Below, piece by piece: positions 18,033 through 26,764 of a stretch of 64,000 bases of DNA (position 1 is its first letter; each line of letters begins with the position of its first letter). The notes beneath the pieces were generated by a model. The model did not search any database. It was not told the DNA's origin and saw only the letters and a program-made list of their open reading frames with translations. The position numbers and the translations under genes were made by a program. This stretch comes from Sphingopyxis sp. CCNWLW2 (GTDB lineage Bacteria; Pseudomonadota; Alphaproteobacteria; Sphingomonadales; Sphingomonadaceae), in NCBI RefSeq assembly GCF_037095755.1, contig NZ_JBAWKJ010000001.1, positions 434,001 to 498,000 of the forward strand, given 5' to 3'.

Positions 18033-18060
18033 CAGATAGCATTACTGACATGGATGTCAA
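18033..18060 (-). promoter_or_regulatory. Coq4-like gene promoter with TetR-type operator
   Basis: Minus-strand -35 TTGACA (18060-18055), 16-base spacer, TATCTG as -10 (18038-18033). A perfect dyad TGACAT-GG-ATGTCA covers 18046-18059, overlapping the -35 element. The region resembles the promoter at 35642-35670: TTGACAT, then TGT, then AGTAA, in the same order. Confidence 0.6.
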
Positions 18061-18129
18061 TAGCAGGTTAAAGCGCTGGACGGATCGTCGCCCCAGCCGT
18101 TATAGACGAATAATACAGTGGAGGGCGAT

Positions 18130-19380
18130 ATGCGCGAAGATAGACAAGTTGCGGGCGAACGCCTCGTCACCCTCGACGCGCTGCGCGGTTTCGCCGTGAT
18201 GGGCATTTTGGCGATGAACATCGCCGCCTTCGCGATGCCCGAAATGGCTTATCTCTCGCCCAAAGCCTATGGCGGCGACACGGGGTCGGACATCGCCGCG
18301 TGGGCGGTCGGCTTCCTCCTCTTCGACGGCAAGATGCGCGGGCTGTTCTCGATCCTGTTCGGCGCGAGCATGCTGCTCATCATCGATCGCGCGGAAGCGT
18401 CGGGGCAGGATCCGGGTTCGTTGCATTATCGCCGGATGGCGTGGCTCGCGGTCTTCGGCCTCTGCCACTATTTCTTCCTGTGGTGGGGCGACATATTGTT
18501 CCTCTACGCCGCCGTCGGCTGTGTCGCCTTCCGCTTCCGCGCGTGGGAAGCGCGCCGGCTGATCAAATGGGCGCTTGGCATTTTCACGCTGGGCGTGGTC
18601 CTGACGTCGCTTTTCTTTGGCGCACAGCTCGCGGCCGGAAATGCGGCCGACAATCCCGCGTCGTCGATGGTCGAAGCCGGGCGCGAGGTTCGCGCCGAAT
18701 ATGCCAAGATCGACGGCGAAGTGGCCGAGGAGCTCGCGCTCTATCGCGGCCCCTATCTACCGATCCTGAGCTCACGGCTCGATACCGCGATCAATCCGTT
18801 CGTCGGCGTGCTGATGACGATATGGGAGACGCTGCCGCTGATGATGCTCGGCATGGCGCTGTTCCGCAACGGCTTCCTGACGGGGGCATGGGCGGCGGCC
18901 GACTATCGGCGGACAGCGCTGCGCTGGCTACCCCCGGGGGTATTGCTGACATTGCTCGTCGGCTGGCTCCAGTGGCGCGCGGGCTTCGACTATCTCATCG
19001 CGGTCAATGCCTTCATGGCGTGGGCGGGGCCGGGACGGCTGATGATGACGATCGCCTATGCCGCCCTGCTCGTGCTGCTGATCCGGCGCGCCGCTACCAG
19101 CGCATGGATAGCCCGTGTCGCGGCAGCGGGCCGTGCCGCCTTCTCCAACTATCTCGGCACCAGCATCGTGATGACGACGATCTTCTATGGCTATGGGATC
19201 GGCCTGTTCGGCGACGTCGGCCGCTGGACGCTCTATCTCGTCTGCGCCGGCATGTGGGCGATCATGCTGCTCTGGTCGAAGCCTTGGCTCGACCGCTATC
19301 GCTACGGCCCGCTCGAATGGCTGTGGCGCAGCCTCGCGCGCGGAAAGCTTCAGCCGATGCGGAAGCCCTCGGCGGCTTAG
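18130..19380 (+). CDS. DUF418 family multi-pass membrane protein
   Basis: 416 residues from ATG 18130, with GGAGGG five bases upstream; a GTG at 18118 precedes that site and is not used. N-terminal DUF418 signature LVTLDALRGFAVMGILAMNI, then about 8-9 hydrophobic segments, and the C-terminal DUF418 block FSNYLGTSIVMTTIFYGYGI ... YRYGPLEWLWRSLA. Inner-membrane protein; the family's role is unknown, though some members resemble acyltransferase-3 membrane topology. Its stop overlaps the stop of the convergent Hpt gene (TTAG, 19377-19380). Confidence 0.9.
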   Translation: MREDRQVAGERLVTLDALRGFAVMGILAMNIAAFAMPEMAYLSPKAYGGDTGSDIAAWAVGFLLFDGKMRGLFSILFGASMLLIIDRAEASGQDPGSLHYRRMAWLAVFGLCHYFFLWWGDILFLYAAVGCVAFRFRAWEARRLIKWALGIFTLGVVLTSLFFGAQLAAGNAADNPASSMVEAGREVRAEYAKIDGEVAEELALYRGPYLPILSSRLDTAINPFVGVLMTIWETLPLMMLGMALFRNGFLTGAWAAADYRRTALRWLPPGVLLTLLVGWLQWRAGFDYLIAVNAFMAWAGPGRLMMTIAYAALLVLLIRRAATSAWIARVAAAGRAAFSNYLGTSIVMTTIFYGYGIGLFGDVGRWTLYLVCAGMWAIMLLWSKPWLDRYRYGPLEWLWRSLARGKLQPMRKPSAA

Positions 19381-19781
19381 TAACCGACGGCGCGGCCGAA
19401 ACCCGTCGGGCGGCGCTGGACGAGCGGGTTCGCTTCGCGCTCGAGCGCGGCGAGGGTTTCTTCGAACAACCGGCGCAGTTCGACGACGCGCGGCAGATAT
19501 TCCTCGGGGCTGGTCTGGCTTTCGACACAGTGGCGCGCGAAGACTTCGATGTCCTCGGCGAGCGCGCCGAGTTTCTCGCCCCCGAACTGCCGCGCTTCGC
19601 TTTTCAGCGTGTGCGCGGGCATGACGAGGCCGCGGGCATCGCGTGCGCGCATCGCCTCTTCGATCGCGGCGACTGATTTGGTGCCGTCTTCACGAAAATA
19701 GCCAAGAATCCGCACAAACGCCGCGCCCAACTGGGTGCGCGTCGCGCGAAACTCGTCCCAATCGACCAGGATTTCGTCCAA
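19377..19781 (-). CDS. Histidine phosphotransfer (Hpt) domain protein
   Basis: 134 residues, single Hpt domain. The phosphoacceptor helix is VMPAHTLKSEARQFGGEKLG with H57. It would relay phosphate between a hybrid histidine kinase and a response regulator; no such partners are encoded nearby, so its pathway is unknown. Stand-alone Hpt proteins are common in alphaproteobacteria (ChpT is a different fold). Its C-terminus (PLVQRRPTGFGRAVGY) extends beyond the four-helix core. Confidence 0.85.
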   Translation of the reverse strand: MDEILVDWDEFRATRTQLGAAFVRILGYFREDGTKSVAAIEEAMRARDARGLVMPAHTLKSEARQFGGEKLGALAEDIEVFARHCVESQTSPEEYLPRVVELRRLFEETLAALEREANPLVQRRPTGFGRAVGY

Positions 19782-19867
19782 TGCTTTCGTCCCTTGGTGT
19801 TCTAATTCGGCCGTGGTCCCAAGCGGTCCATGCCGAAGTTGGGTAAAAAAGACGTTACGGTGTCATG

Positions 19868-19890
19868 GGGGCCGCGAAGAAAGCCGCCCC
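19868..19890 (-). terminator. Weak terminator downstream of the tusA-like gene
   Basis: Arms GGGGCCGC (19868-19875) and GCCGCCCC (19883-19890) pair with one mismatch. On the minus strand a T6 run (19847-19852) follows about 15 bases later. It lies between the tusA-like stop and the Hpt start, in an otherwise featureless 117-bp gap. Confidence 0.35.
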
Positions 19891-19898
19891 ATTTTGGG

Positions 19899-20129
19899 TC
19901 AGCGCCGGACGCGCCAGCGCCCCTCATCGGCGGTCGCCGCATCGGTCTCGACCGACCAGCCATGCTCGCCCGCCAGCGCCGCAACCTCGCGTCCCGCCTG
20001 CGGATCGTCGGCGATCAGCAGCACGTCGGACGCATCGCGCATCGCGCGCGCCAGCCGCAGCGCGGGCCAGGGGCAGCGCATTCCACGGGCATCGACGACC
20101 AGCGTCCCCAATGCCTCAGGCGCCGTCAT
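19899..20129 (-). CDS. TusA/SirA-like sulfurtransferase-family protein
   Basis: 76 residues with the TusA CPxP signature: C19-P20-W21-P22 in DARGMRCPWPALRLARAMRD. A short two-layer alpha/beta sandwich is expected. TusA-type proteins carry persulfide sulfur on the Cys to tRNA thiolation or molybdenum-cofactor pathways; which pathway this one serves cannot be told. Its start overlaps the der stop (ATGA, 20126-20129), so it is co-transcribed with der. Confidence 0.85.
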   Translation of the reverse strand: MTAPEALGTLVVDARGMRCPWPALRLARAMRDASDVLLIADDPQAGREVAALAGEHGWSVETDAATADEGRWRVRR

Positions 20130-21514
20130 TCGTCATAGGGGTTGCGCGAATTGCGGAAATTGAGGCGAACCGGCACGCCCTGGAAGCCCAGTTCCTTGCG
20201 CATTCCGTTGACCAGATAGCGCGTATAGCTTCCGGGCAAGCTGTCGGTCCGCGTGCCGAAAACGACGAAGGTCGGCGGCCGGGTGCGCGCCTGCGTGATA
20301 TAGCGCAGCTTGATCCGCTTGCCGCCGGGCGCCGGCGGCGGGTTGTTTTCGACCGCATTTTCGAACCAGCGGTTGAGCTTCGCGGTCGAGACGCGGTTGG
20401 TCCAGATCGCGCGCTGTTCGAACGCGACGCGGACCAGCGTGTCGATGCCCTTCCCCGTCGCGCCCGAAATGCTGAGCACGGGAACGCCCTTGACCTGGCT
20501 GAGCCCGTCTTCGAGCGCGGTGCGCACGCCGTTGAACAGCGCCGACGGGTCTTCGGCGACATCCCATTTGTTGAGTGCGACGATCAGCGCGCGCCCTTCC
20601 TGCAGTACCTTGTCGGCGATGTGCAGATCCTGCGCCTCCAGACCTTTGGTCGCATCGAGCAGGAGAACGACGACCTCGGCGAAATCGACCGCGTGGAGCG
20701 CGTCGGCGACCGAAAGCTTCTCGAGCTTTTCGACCACCTTGGCGCGCTTGCGCATGCCCGCGGTGTCGAACAGCTGGATCTCGTGGACCTCGCCGTCCTT
20801 TTCCCACTGCCAGTCGACGCGGATCGAATCGCGGGTGATTCCGGCTTCGGGCCCGGTGATCAGCCGGTCTTCGCCGATCATGCGGTTGATCAGCGTCGAC
20901 TTGCCCGCGTTCGGACGACCGACGATCGCGAGCTTCATCGGGCCGAGCGGCGCGTCCTCGTCTTCTTCGCCTTCAACCCGTGGCGGCAAAGCCTCGGCTT
21001 CCGCTGCATCATAAGCCTCGACGATCGGGCGCAGCGCATCGAACAGGTCGACGACGCCTTCGCCATGCTCGGCGCTGAGCGCGATCGGATTGTCGAAACC
21101 GAGCGAATAGCTCTCCATCAGGCCGTTTTCGCCCTGCTTTCCCTCGGCCTTGTTGACGACGAGGATGATCGGCGTGTCCTCGCTGCGCAGCCAACGCGCG
21201 ATTTCCTCGTCGAGCGGGGTCACCCCCGCGCGGCCGTCGATCATAAACAGCGCCGCGTCGGCCTCACGCACCGCCTTTTCGGTCTGCACGCGCATCCGGC
21301 CGGGCAAGGTCGCCGCGTCATAATCCTCGAAGCCCGCGGTATCGACGATACGGAAATCGAGGCCGAGCAAATGACCGTCGCCCTCGCGGCGGTCGCGCGT
21401 CACCCCGGGCTGGTCGTCGACGAGCGCAAGGCGCTTGCCGACCAGCCGGTTGAACAGCGTCGATTTGCCCACATTGGGCCGGCCGACAATGGCAATCGTC
21501 GCGAATCGCGACAT
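20126..21514 (-). CDS. der: Ribosome-assembly GTPase Der (EngA)
   Basis: 462 residues with two tandem GTPase domains: first P-loop GRPNVGKST near the N-terminus, second GRPNAGKST about residues 179-187. There are G3 motifs (DTAGFEDYD, DTAGMRKRA) and NKxD motifs (VVNKAEGKQ, ALNKWDVAE). The C-terminal KH-like domain follows (ITQARTRPPTFVVFGTRTDS). The first NKxD is NKAE, so Asp is replaced by Glu, as in many Der G1 domains. Needed for 50S subunit maturation. In operon with yfgM and bamB upstream, the conserved proteobacterial order. Confidence 0.97.
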   Translation of the reverse strand: MSRFATIAIVGRPNVGKSTLFNRLVGKRLALVDDQPGVTRDRREGDGHLLGLDFRIVDTAGFEDYDAATLPGRMRVQTEKAVREADAALFMIDGRAGVTPLDEEIARWLRSEDTPIILVVNKAEGKQGENGLMESYSLGFDNPIALSAEHGEGVVDLFDALRPIVEAYDAAEAEALPPRVEGEEDEDAPLGPMKLAIVGRPNAGKSTLINRMIGEDRLITGPEAGITRDSIRVDWQWEKDGEVHEIQLFDTAGMRKRAKVVEKLEKLSVADALHAVDFAEVVVLLLDATKGLEAQDLHIADKVLQEGRALIVALNKWDVAEDPSALFNGVRTALEDGLSQVKGVPVLSISGATGKGIDTLVRVAFEQRAIWTNRVSTAKLNRWFENAVENNPPPAPGGKRIKLRYITQARTRPPTFVVFGTRTDSLPGSYTRYLVNGMRKELGFQGVPVRLNFRNSRNPYDE

Positions 21515-21562
21515 GAGACTATTCCCTGTATCCTACCGGGCCGCCCCGGCCCGGACGCTGTA

Positions 21563-22897
21563 TCAGCGCCAGGCCGTGAGCTGCCCGTCGTCCGCGAGGA
21601 CGTACAAAATATTGTTCGCAACCACCGGGGACTGCGACAACGGCGATTTGAATTCGGTCGAACCGAGCAGCGAGCCGTCGGTCGGCGAGAATTCCGACAA
21701 GGTCCCTTCGCTGTTGACCGCGATCAGGCGCCCACCTGCGAGGATCGGTCCGGTCCAGCGGATCGGGTCCTTTTTCTTCTTTTCGGTTTCGACGCGGAAA
21801 CGCGCGAGCTGTTGCAGCCAGCGCACCTTGCCGTTCGCACGCGCGACGGCGAGCAGCTTGGCGTCGTCGGTCATCGCATAAACCCACTCGCCGACGACAT
21901 AAGGCGTCGAAATGCCGGCGATCGAGATTTCCCAGCTGCGCTGGCCGGTAACGAGTTCATAGCTCGCCATGCGTCCGCCCTGGCCGAGCGCGAAGACGCG
22001 GCCGCGGTCGACGACCGGATCGGCGTCGACGTCGGTGAGTGTCGACACCGACAGCGCCATCGAGGTGCGCGCAAGCGCGTCTTCCCACAGGTCGCGGCCG
22101 TTTTCGTAACGATAGGCCTGGACCTCGCCCGACGAGAAGCCGGCGACGATCGTCCCCTGCCCCGCCGCGGGCGATGCGGCGCCGAACACACTGCCTGCCT
22201 CCATCGACGCGGTGGCCTGCCACTGCACCGCGCCATTCGCGGCGTTGAGCGCAAAAATCTGGTTGTCCTGGCTGATGACATAGACACCGCCGAAGGCAAT
22301 AGTCGGCGCGCCGCGCAGCGGACCTGCGGGCTTGACCTTCCAGATCACCGATCCGTCGGCGACGTTCAGCGCCGCGACGTCCCCGACACCGCTGGTCGCA
22401 TAAACGACATTGCCGTCGACGCCGGCGCCGCCGCCGAACAGCGATGCCTTGAAATCCTTGCCCGTGCTGCCGATCGGCACGCTCCACAGCTTCGCGCCTG
22501 TGTCGGCGGCGAAGGCGGTGACGACGGCGTCGGTATCGACGACGAACAGGCGGTTGTCGGCGATCACCGGCGAGGCAGCGATCCGCTGCTTGTTGGTGCT
22601 GCCCGCGATGCTGGCTTCCCACAGCTTGGTTCGCGTCGCGGCGAGCGCCGGATGGCCCATCGATTTCGATGCGTTGCCGCCCGACTGCGCCCAGGCGGCG
22701 TTGACCGCCGGTTCGGGCAGCACGACCGCGATGGACGCGGTGGCCGGATCGACCTTGACGCTGTTGTCGTTCGACAGGATCGAGACGCGGTCACCGACCG
22801 TCGGGGTCTTCGGCGGGCCGTCGCCTTTGATCACCCCACATGCCGTCAGCGGCAGCGCGAGCAGCGCCGCAGTAATTCCGAAACGCGCTTTCCGCAT
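21563..22897 (-). CDS. bamB: Outer membrane assembly lipoprotein BamB (PQQ-like beta-propeller)
   Basis: 444 residues from ATG 22897. Lipoprotein signal MRKARFGITAALLALPLTAC with lipobox L17-T18-A19-C20. The mature protein is a PQQ-like propeller, with repeated blades such as VVDTDAVVTAFAADTGAKLW, VAALNVADGSVIWKVKP, FALNAANGAVQWQ and YVLADDGQLTAWR. It is the scaffold lipoprotein of the BAM complex that inserts beta-barrels in the outer membrane. It starts 1 bp after the yfgM stop and is followed by der, matching E. coli yfgM-bamB-der. Upstream in-frame starts (to 23215) are inside yfgM and rejected. Confidence 0.94.
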   Translation of the reverse strand: MRKARFGITAALLALPLTACGVIKGDGPPKTPTVGDRVSILSNDNSVKVDPATASIAVVLPEPAVNAAWAQSGGNASKSMGHPALAATRTKLWEASIAGSTNKQRIAASPVIADNRLFVVDTDAVVTAFAADTGAKLWSVPIGSTGKDFKASLFGGGAGVDGNVVYATSGVGDVAALNVADGSVIWKVKPAGPLRGAPTIAFGGVYVISQDNQIFALNAANGAVQWQATASMEAGSVFGAASPAAGQGTIVAGFSSGEVQAYRYENGRDLWEDALARTSMALSVSTLTDVDADPVVDRGRVFALGQGGRMASYELVTGQRSWEISIAGISTPYVVGEWVYAMTDDAKLLAVARANGKVRWLQQLARFRVETEKKKKDPIRWTGPILAGGRLIAVNSEGTLSEFSPTDGSLLGSTEFKSPLSQSPVVANNILYVLADDGQLTAWR

Positions 22898-22898
22898 A

Positions 22899-23708
22899 TT
22901 AATTGGCTTCCTCAGTCTTTGCGGCTGCCGCGGCCTTTGGCGCGGCATTGCCTTTCTGGTCCCCGGCGGCGGCGGCTTGCGCCGCGCCTTTCTTTTCGGC
23001 TGCGGCGCTTTCGTCCGCCCGGTCCGCGACCGCGTCGACGCCGAGCATCCCCGCCATCTGCACCGAACGCGATTGCAGCGATTTGGCCACATTGGGCAAT
23101 TTGGCGATGCGGCCATAAAGCGCGCCGGCCTGGTCGAACTGGCCAAGCTGGTAATGCGCGGTCGCCGACAGTTCGGCGGCGCTCGCGAACCAGCTCGACG
23201 CCGGATCCTTCGCATCGACCATCGGCTTCATCCGCGCGATCACCACTTCGGGCTTCAGCATGTCATATTCGAACGCCGTCTGGCGGATCAGCGCGAGATC
23301 GCGCAGCGCCTGGTCGAGCTTGGTATCGGCGGCGACTTTCGCCATCAGCGCGGCGGCGGCCTTCAGGTCGCCGCTCTGCGCCTTGATATTCGCTTCCTGC
23401 ATCTGCGCGACCGCGCGATAGGCGGGGTCGCCTTCGGCAGCGAGCTTCTGCAGATCGGTCGCCGCGGCGCGCGGCTGGTTCGTGCCGAGCTTTTCGAATG
23501 CCGCGATCAATTCTTCGGCCTGCTCGCCGCGCGCGGCATCCTGCTGGTGGCTCCAGAAGAGATAGCCGCCGAACGCCAGCAGCGCGGCGATGACGCCGCC
23601 GATGATCCAACGGCCGTAGCGCTGCATGATCGTATCGAGCCGGTCCTTGCGGACGGCCTCGTCGACTTCCTGCAACAGCGCGGCATCATTCGTCGGGCTC
23701 AGCGCCAA
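22899..23708 (-). CDS. yfgM: YfgM-like inner-membrane TPR protein
   Basis: 269 residues. The start is TTG at 23708, decided by GGAGG five bases upstream; no ATG is available. N-terminal cytoplasmic stretch, one membrane helix (about 33-52: IIGGVIAALLAFGGYLFW), then a periplasmic TPR-like helical domain, and an Ala/Lys/Glu-rich disordered tail. In E. coli YfgM is an inner-membrane protein associated with SecYEG and PpiD at the periplasmic side. Immediate neighbour of bamB and der as in other proteobacteria. Confidence 0.88.
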   Translation of the reverse strand: MALSPTNDAALLQEVDEAVRKDRLDTIMQRYGRWIIGGVIAALLAFGGYLFWSHQQDAARGEQAEELIAAFEKLGTNQPRAAATDLQKLAAEGDPAYRAVAQMQEANIKAQSGDLKAAAALMAKVAADTKLDQALRDLALIRQTAFEYDMLKPEVVIARMKPMVDAKDPASSWFASAAELSATAHYQLGQFDQAGALYGRIAKLPNVAKSLQSRSVQMAGMLGVDAVADRADESAAAEKKGAAQAAAAGDQKGNAAPKAAAAAKTEEAN

Positions 23709-23808
23709 TCAAACCTCCATATACTCGTCATGGCTCTGGGCCGGTCGCTTCCTTAGCGACAGCACGGAAAAAGACCAAGCGTTTCACTTTGCGCGGATCG
23801 CCGGGCCT

Positions 23809-24672
23809 TTACCCTGCGTAGGTCTGATCCTCGGTCGGGAATGAACGGGACCTGACTTCGTCGGCATAGTCCTTGACCGCGCCTTCGACGACGCTCGCCA
23901 TATTGCCGTAACGCTTCACGAACTTGGGGACGCGTTCGAACATGCCGAGCATGTCGTCGGTGACGAGCACCTGGCCGTCGCATTGTGCCGATGCGCCGAT
24001 GCCGATCGTCGGGCAATCGACCTTGTTCGTGATCTCGATCGCGATCGATTCGAGCACGCCTTCGATCACGATCGAAAAGGCGCCGGCCTGTGCCACCGCG
24101 ACCGCATCTTCGACGATCGAGCGCGCTTCCTCCTCGCTCTTGCCGCGGACGCCATAGCCGCCAAGGATGTTCACCGCCTGCGGGGTCAGCCCGACATGGC
24201 CCATCACCGGGATGCCGCGTTGGGTCAGGAATTCGATCGTCGGCGCGAGCACCTTGCCGCCCTCGACCTTCACCGCTGCGGCGCCGGTTTCCTTGAGCAG
24301 CCGCGCCGCATTGTCGAACGCCTGCTGCGGACTGCCTTCATAGCTGCCGAACGGCATGTCGACGATCACCGCGGCATGATAGCTGCCGCGCACGACAGCG
24401 GCGCCGTGCAGCGCCATCATGTCCATCGTCACCCCGACGGTGTGCGGCAGGCCATAGATCACCTGCGCGAGCGAATCGCCGACGAGCAGCATATCGCAAT
24501 GCGGGTCGAGCAACTGCGCCATGCGGACGGTGTAGGCGGTGAGCATCACCAGCGGTTCGCCGCCTTTGCGCTGGCGAATGCGCGGCACGGTGAGGCGTTT
24601 CATCGGCTGCGGCGTCGGATTGGCGCGGCTGGTCGACGTGTCGAAGGTGAGCGTTTTCGGGAGCGTGGACAT
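23809..24672 (-). CDS. panB: 3-methyl-2-oxobutanoate hydroxymethyltransferase
   Basis: 287 residues, TIM-barrel PanB. Motifs: VMLTAYTVRMAQLLDPHCDM, LLVGDSLAQVIYGLPHTVGV (metal/substrate Asp), AVKVEGGKVLAPTIEFLTQR, IPVMGHVGLTPQAVNILGGY, and IGIGASAQCDGQVLVTDDML. It transfers a hydroxymethyl group from 5,10-methylene-THF to ketoisovalerate, the first committed pantothenate step. panC is not adjacent. No Shine-Dalgarno; GGCTAAACCCTCGCCCC directly precedes the ATG. Confidence 0.97.
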   Translation of the reverse strand: MSTLPKTLTFDTSTSRANPTPQPMKRLTVPRIRQRKGGEPLVMLTAYTVRMAQLLDPHCDMLLVGDSLAQVIYGLPHTVGVTMDMMALHGAAVVRGSYHAAVIVDMPFGSYEGSPQQAFDNAARLLKETGAAAVKVEGGKVLAPTIEFLTQRGIPVMGHVGLTPQAVNILGGYGVRGKSEEEARSIVEDAVAVAQAGAFSIVIEGVLESIAIEITNKVDCPTIGIGASAQCDGQVLVTDDMLGMFERVPKFVKRYGNMASVVEGAVKDYADEVRSRSFPTEDQTYAG

Positions 24673-24761
24673 GGGGCGAGGGTTTAGCCGCTAAAACCGC
24701 GGGGCGAAAGCGACAAAGCCCGATTTTTGTTGCGGCGCAGCGAACGCGCCTTGCTCTTCGG

Positions 24762-25691
24762 TCAGGCCGCGCTGAGCGCCGCGAGCTGCTCGTCGCTGAG
24801 GCACAGGTCGAGGCTGCCCATCAGCTCGTCCAGTTGTTCCACCGACGTCGCGCTGGCGATCGGCGCGGTCACACCCGGTTGGGCGGCAACCCACGCGAGG
24901 GCGATCTGCGACAGGGTGGCGCCGGTCTCCGCCGCGATGCGGTCCATCACAGCGAGCACGGCGGGGCCACGCCCCGCCATATAAGCCTTTGCCTTGTAGC
25001 CGCGGACACTGAGGCCAAGGTCGTCGGCGCTGCGATATTTCCCCGACAGATAGCCGGCAGCGAGGCTGTAGTAGGGCACCACCCCGATGTTTTCGCCGAT
25101 ACAAATCTGTTGCAGCGGGCCTTCGAACTGATCGCGGTCGAGCAGGTTGAGTTCGGGCTGCATCACGGTGAAACGCGGCAGGCCCTTGGCATCGGCGATG
25201 CGAAGCGCCTCGGCAAGCCGGTCGGCTGAATAGTTTGACGCGCCGATCGCGCGCACGGTCCCGGCATCGACCAGCTCGGCAAAGGCGCCGAGCACTTCAT
25301 CGAGCGGCACGTCGGGATCATCCTTGTGCGCGAAATAGAGGTCGATGACGTCGCCGCCGAGCCGGTCGAGCGAGCCTTGCACGGCGTCGCGAATGCGGTC
25401 GGGCTTCAGTCCGCCAGGCATCATGCCGACCTTGGTCGCGATCAGCACGCTGCCCCGCGCGCCGTTTGCTTTCAGCCACGCGCCCATCATGCTTTCCGAT
25501 TCGCCGCCCTTGTGGCCATCAACCCACGCCGAATAAACGTCGGCGGTGTCGACCATCCGGCCTCCACCTTCAACGAACCGGTCGAGGATGGCGAAACTGA
25601 TAGCCCGGTCGGCGGTCCATCCAAAGACATTGCCGCCGAGAACCAGCGACGGAGTCGACAGCCCGCTCTGGCCCAAGGTTCTTTCGGTCAT
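24762..25691 (-). CDS. Aldo/keto reductase
   Basis: 309 residues, (beta/alpha)8 AKR fold. The catalytic set is present: Asp and Tyr in MVDTADVYSAW, Lys in ATKVGMMPGG, His in LYFAHKDDPD. Cofactor end motif IASATSVEQLDELMGSLDL. NADPH-dependent reduction of aldehydes or ketones; substrate unknown. Its start overlaps the stop of the GDPD gene (ATGA, 25688-25691), so it belongs to the ArsC-like-GDPD-AKR operon. Confidence 0.93.
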   Translation of the reverse strand: MTERTLGQSGLSTPSLVLGGNVFGWTADRAISFAILDRFVEGGGRMVDTADVYSAWVDGHKGGESESMMGAWLKANGARGSVLIATKVGMMPGGLKPDRIRDAVQGSLDRLGGDVIDLYFAHKDDPDVPLDEVLGAFAELVDAGTVRAIGASNYSADRLAEALRIADAKGLPRFTVMQPELNLLDRDQFEGPLQQICIGENIGVVPYYSLAAGYLSGKYRSADDLGLSVRGYKAKAYMAGRGPAVLAVMDRIAAETGATLSQIALAWVAAQPGVTAPIASATSVEQLDELMGSLDLCLSDEQLAALSAA

Positions 25692-26764
25692 TGTCCGCTT
25701 TCCTTCCTCACCGTCAGAGCCGCTTCGCGCGGATTGTCGCTAAACAGGCCGTCGATGCCGGTTTTCAGATAGGCCGCGATTTCACCCGCGAGATCGCCAT
25801 GTCCGGCTGGATTGACCCCACCCTTGTCGCCCAGCGGCAGGAAATAATTTTCGCGGCGGAACGTCCAGGGATGGACCTTGAGCCCCGCTGCATGCGCATC
25901 GCGCACCAGGTCGGTGGGTTTGCCGAGCCGGCCGAGCGCGCCGCGCGGGATCACCATCGCCTTGTTCGGGCCGATGCCGTCGGCATAGGCGGCGATCATT
26001 TTGAGCCCGGCGGGCGACGTCATGGCGGCATAGCTGGTGCCGGGTCGGTCGGCGGGGCCGCCCTCGGCATCCATCAGCTGGATCAAAGGCAGATCGCTCT
26101 TGGCGCGCAGATCCATCAGATTGCCGACCTCGAAGCTTTGAATGAACACAGGAGCGGTGCGGCCACGATAACCGAAGCGATCAAGCACAGCGAGCAAAGG
26201 CGCCTCGTGCGGCAGGCCGATCGACACGAAATAACTCGGGTGCTTGGTTTCGGGATAGACACCGACGGGCTTCTTCCGGTCCTTGTTCGCCTCGGCGAGC
26301 AGGGCCAGAATTTCCTCGAAGGTCGGGATTTCGAACTGGCCGTCATATTCGGTGCTGCGCAGCTTCGGCAGCCGCTCGCGCGCGCGCAGCGTCTTGAGTT
26401 CCGCCAGCGTGAAATCTTCGGTGAACCAGCCGGTGACTTTCTGCCCGTCGATCGTCTTCGTCGCCTTGCGGCCCGCGAATTCGGCGTGGTTCGCGACGTC
26501 GGTCGTTTCCGAAATCTCATTCTCGTGCCGCGCGACCAGCACGCCGTCCTTGGTGAGCACGAGGTCGGGCTCGATATAATCGGCGCCAAGGTCGATCGCG
26601 AGCTTGTATGCCGCAAGCGTATGTTCGGGGCGTTCGCCCGACGCGCCGCGGTGGGCGATCACGATCGGCGGCTGGCCATCGAGGGTCGGCTGCGCGGTCA
26701 CGACATCAGCCGTGCAGCCGGTGAACAGCATGAAGGCCAGCAGCGCCGCGAGCGAGCGGATCAT
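25688..26764 (-). CDS. Glycerophosphodiester phosphodiesterase lipoprotein (GlpQ-like)
   Basis: 358 residues. Lipoprotein signal MIRSLAALLAFMLFTGCTAD with C17 as the lipidated residue. GDPD catalytic motifs: IVIAHRGASGERPEHTLAAY (catalytic His, Arg), DLGADYIEPDLVLTKDGVLV (metal Glu, Asp) and ARHENEISETTDV. The GDPD insertion and C-terminal LFSDNPREAALTV fit GlpQ-type periplasmic enzymes hydrolysing glycerophosphodiesters to glycerol-3-phosphate and alcohol. Overlaps neighbours on both sides by 4 bp. Confidence 0.93.
   Translation of the reverse strand: MIRSLAALLAFMLFTGCTADVVTAQPTLDGQPPIVIAHRGASGERPEHTLAAYKLAIDLGADYIEPDLVLTKDGVLVARHENEISETTDVANHAEFAGRKATKTIDGQKVTGWFTEDFTLAELKTLRARERLPKLRSTEYDGQFEIPTFEEILALLAEANKDRKKPVGVYPETKHPSYFVSIGLPHEAPLLAVLDRFGYRGRTAPVFIQSFEVGNLMDLRAKSDLPLIQLMDAEGGPADRPGTSYAAMTSPAGLKMIAAYADGIGPNKAMVIPRGALGRLGKPTDLVRDAHAAGLKVHPWTFRRENYFLPLGDKGGVNPAGHGDLAGEIAAYLKTGIDGLFSDNPREAALTVRKESGQ

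Noticed and set aside
19865..23386. Very long open frame (over 1100 codons) on the plus strand
   Set aside because: It lies antisense to tusA-like, der, bamB and yfgM, is Arg/Asp/Ala-rich with no domain, and arises from high-GC codon bias of the real genes.
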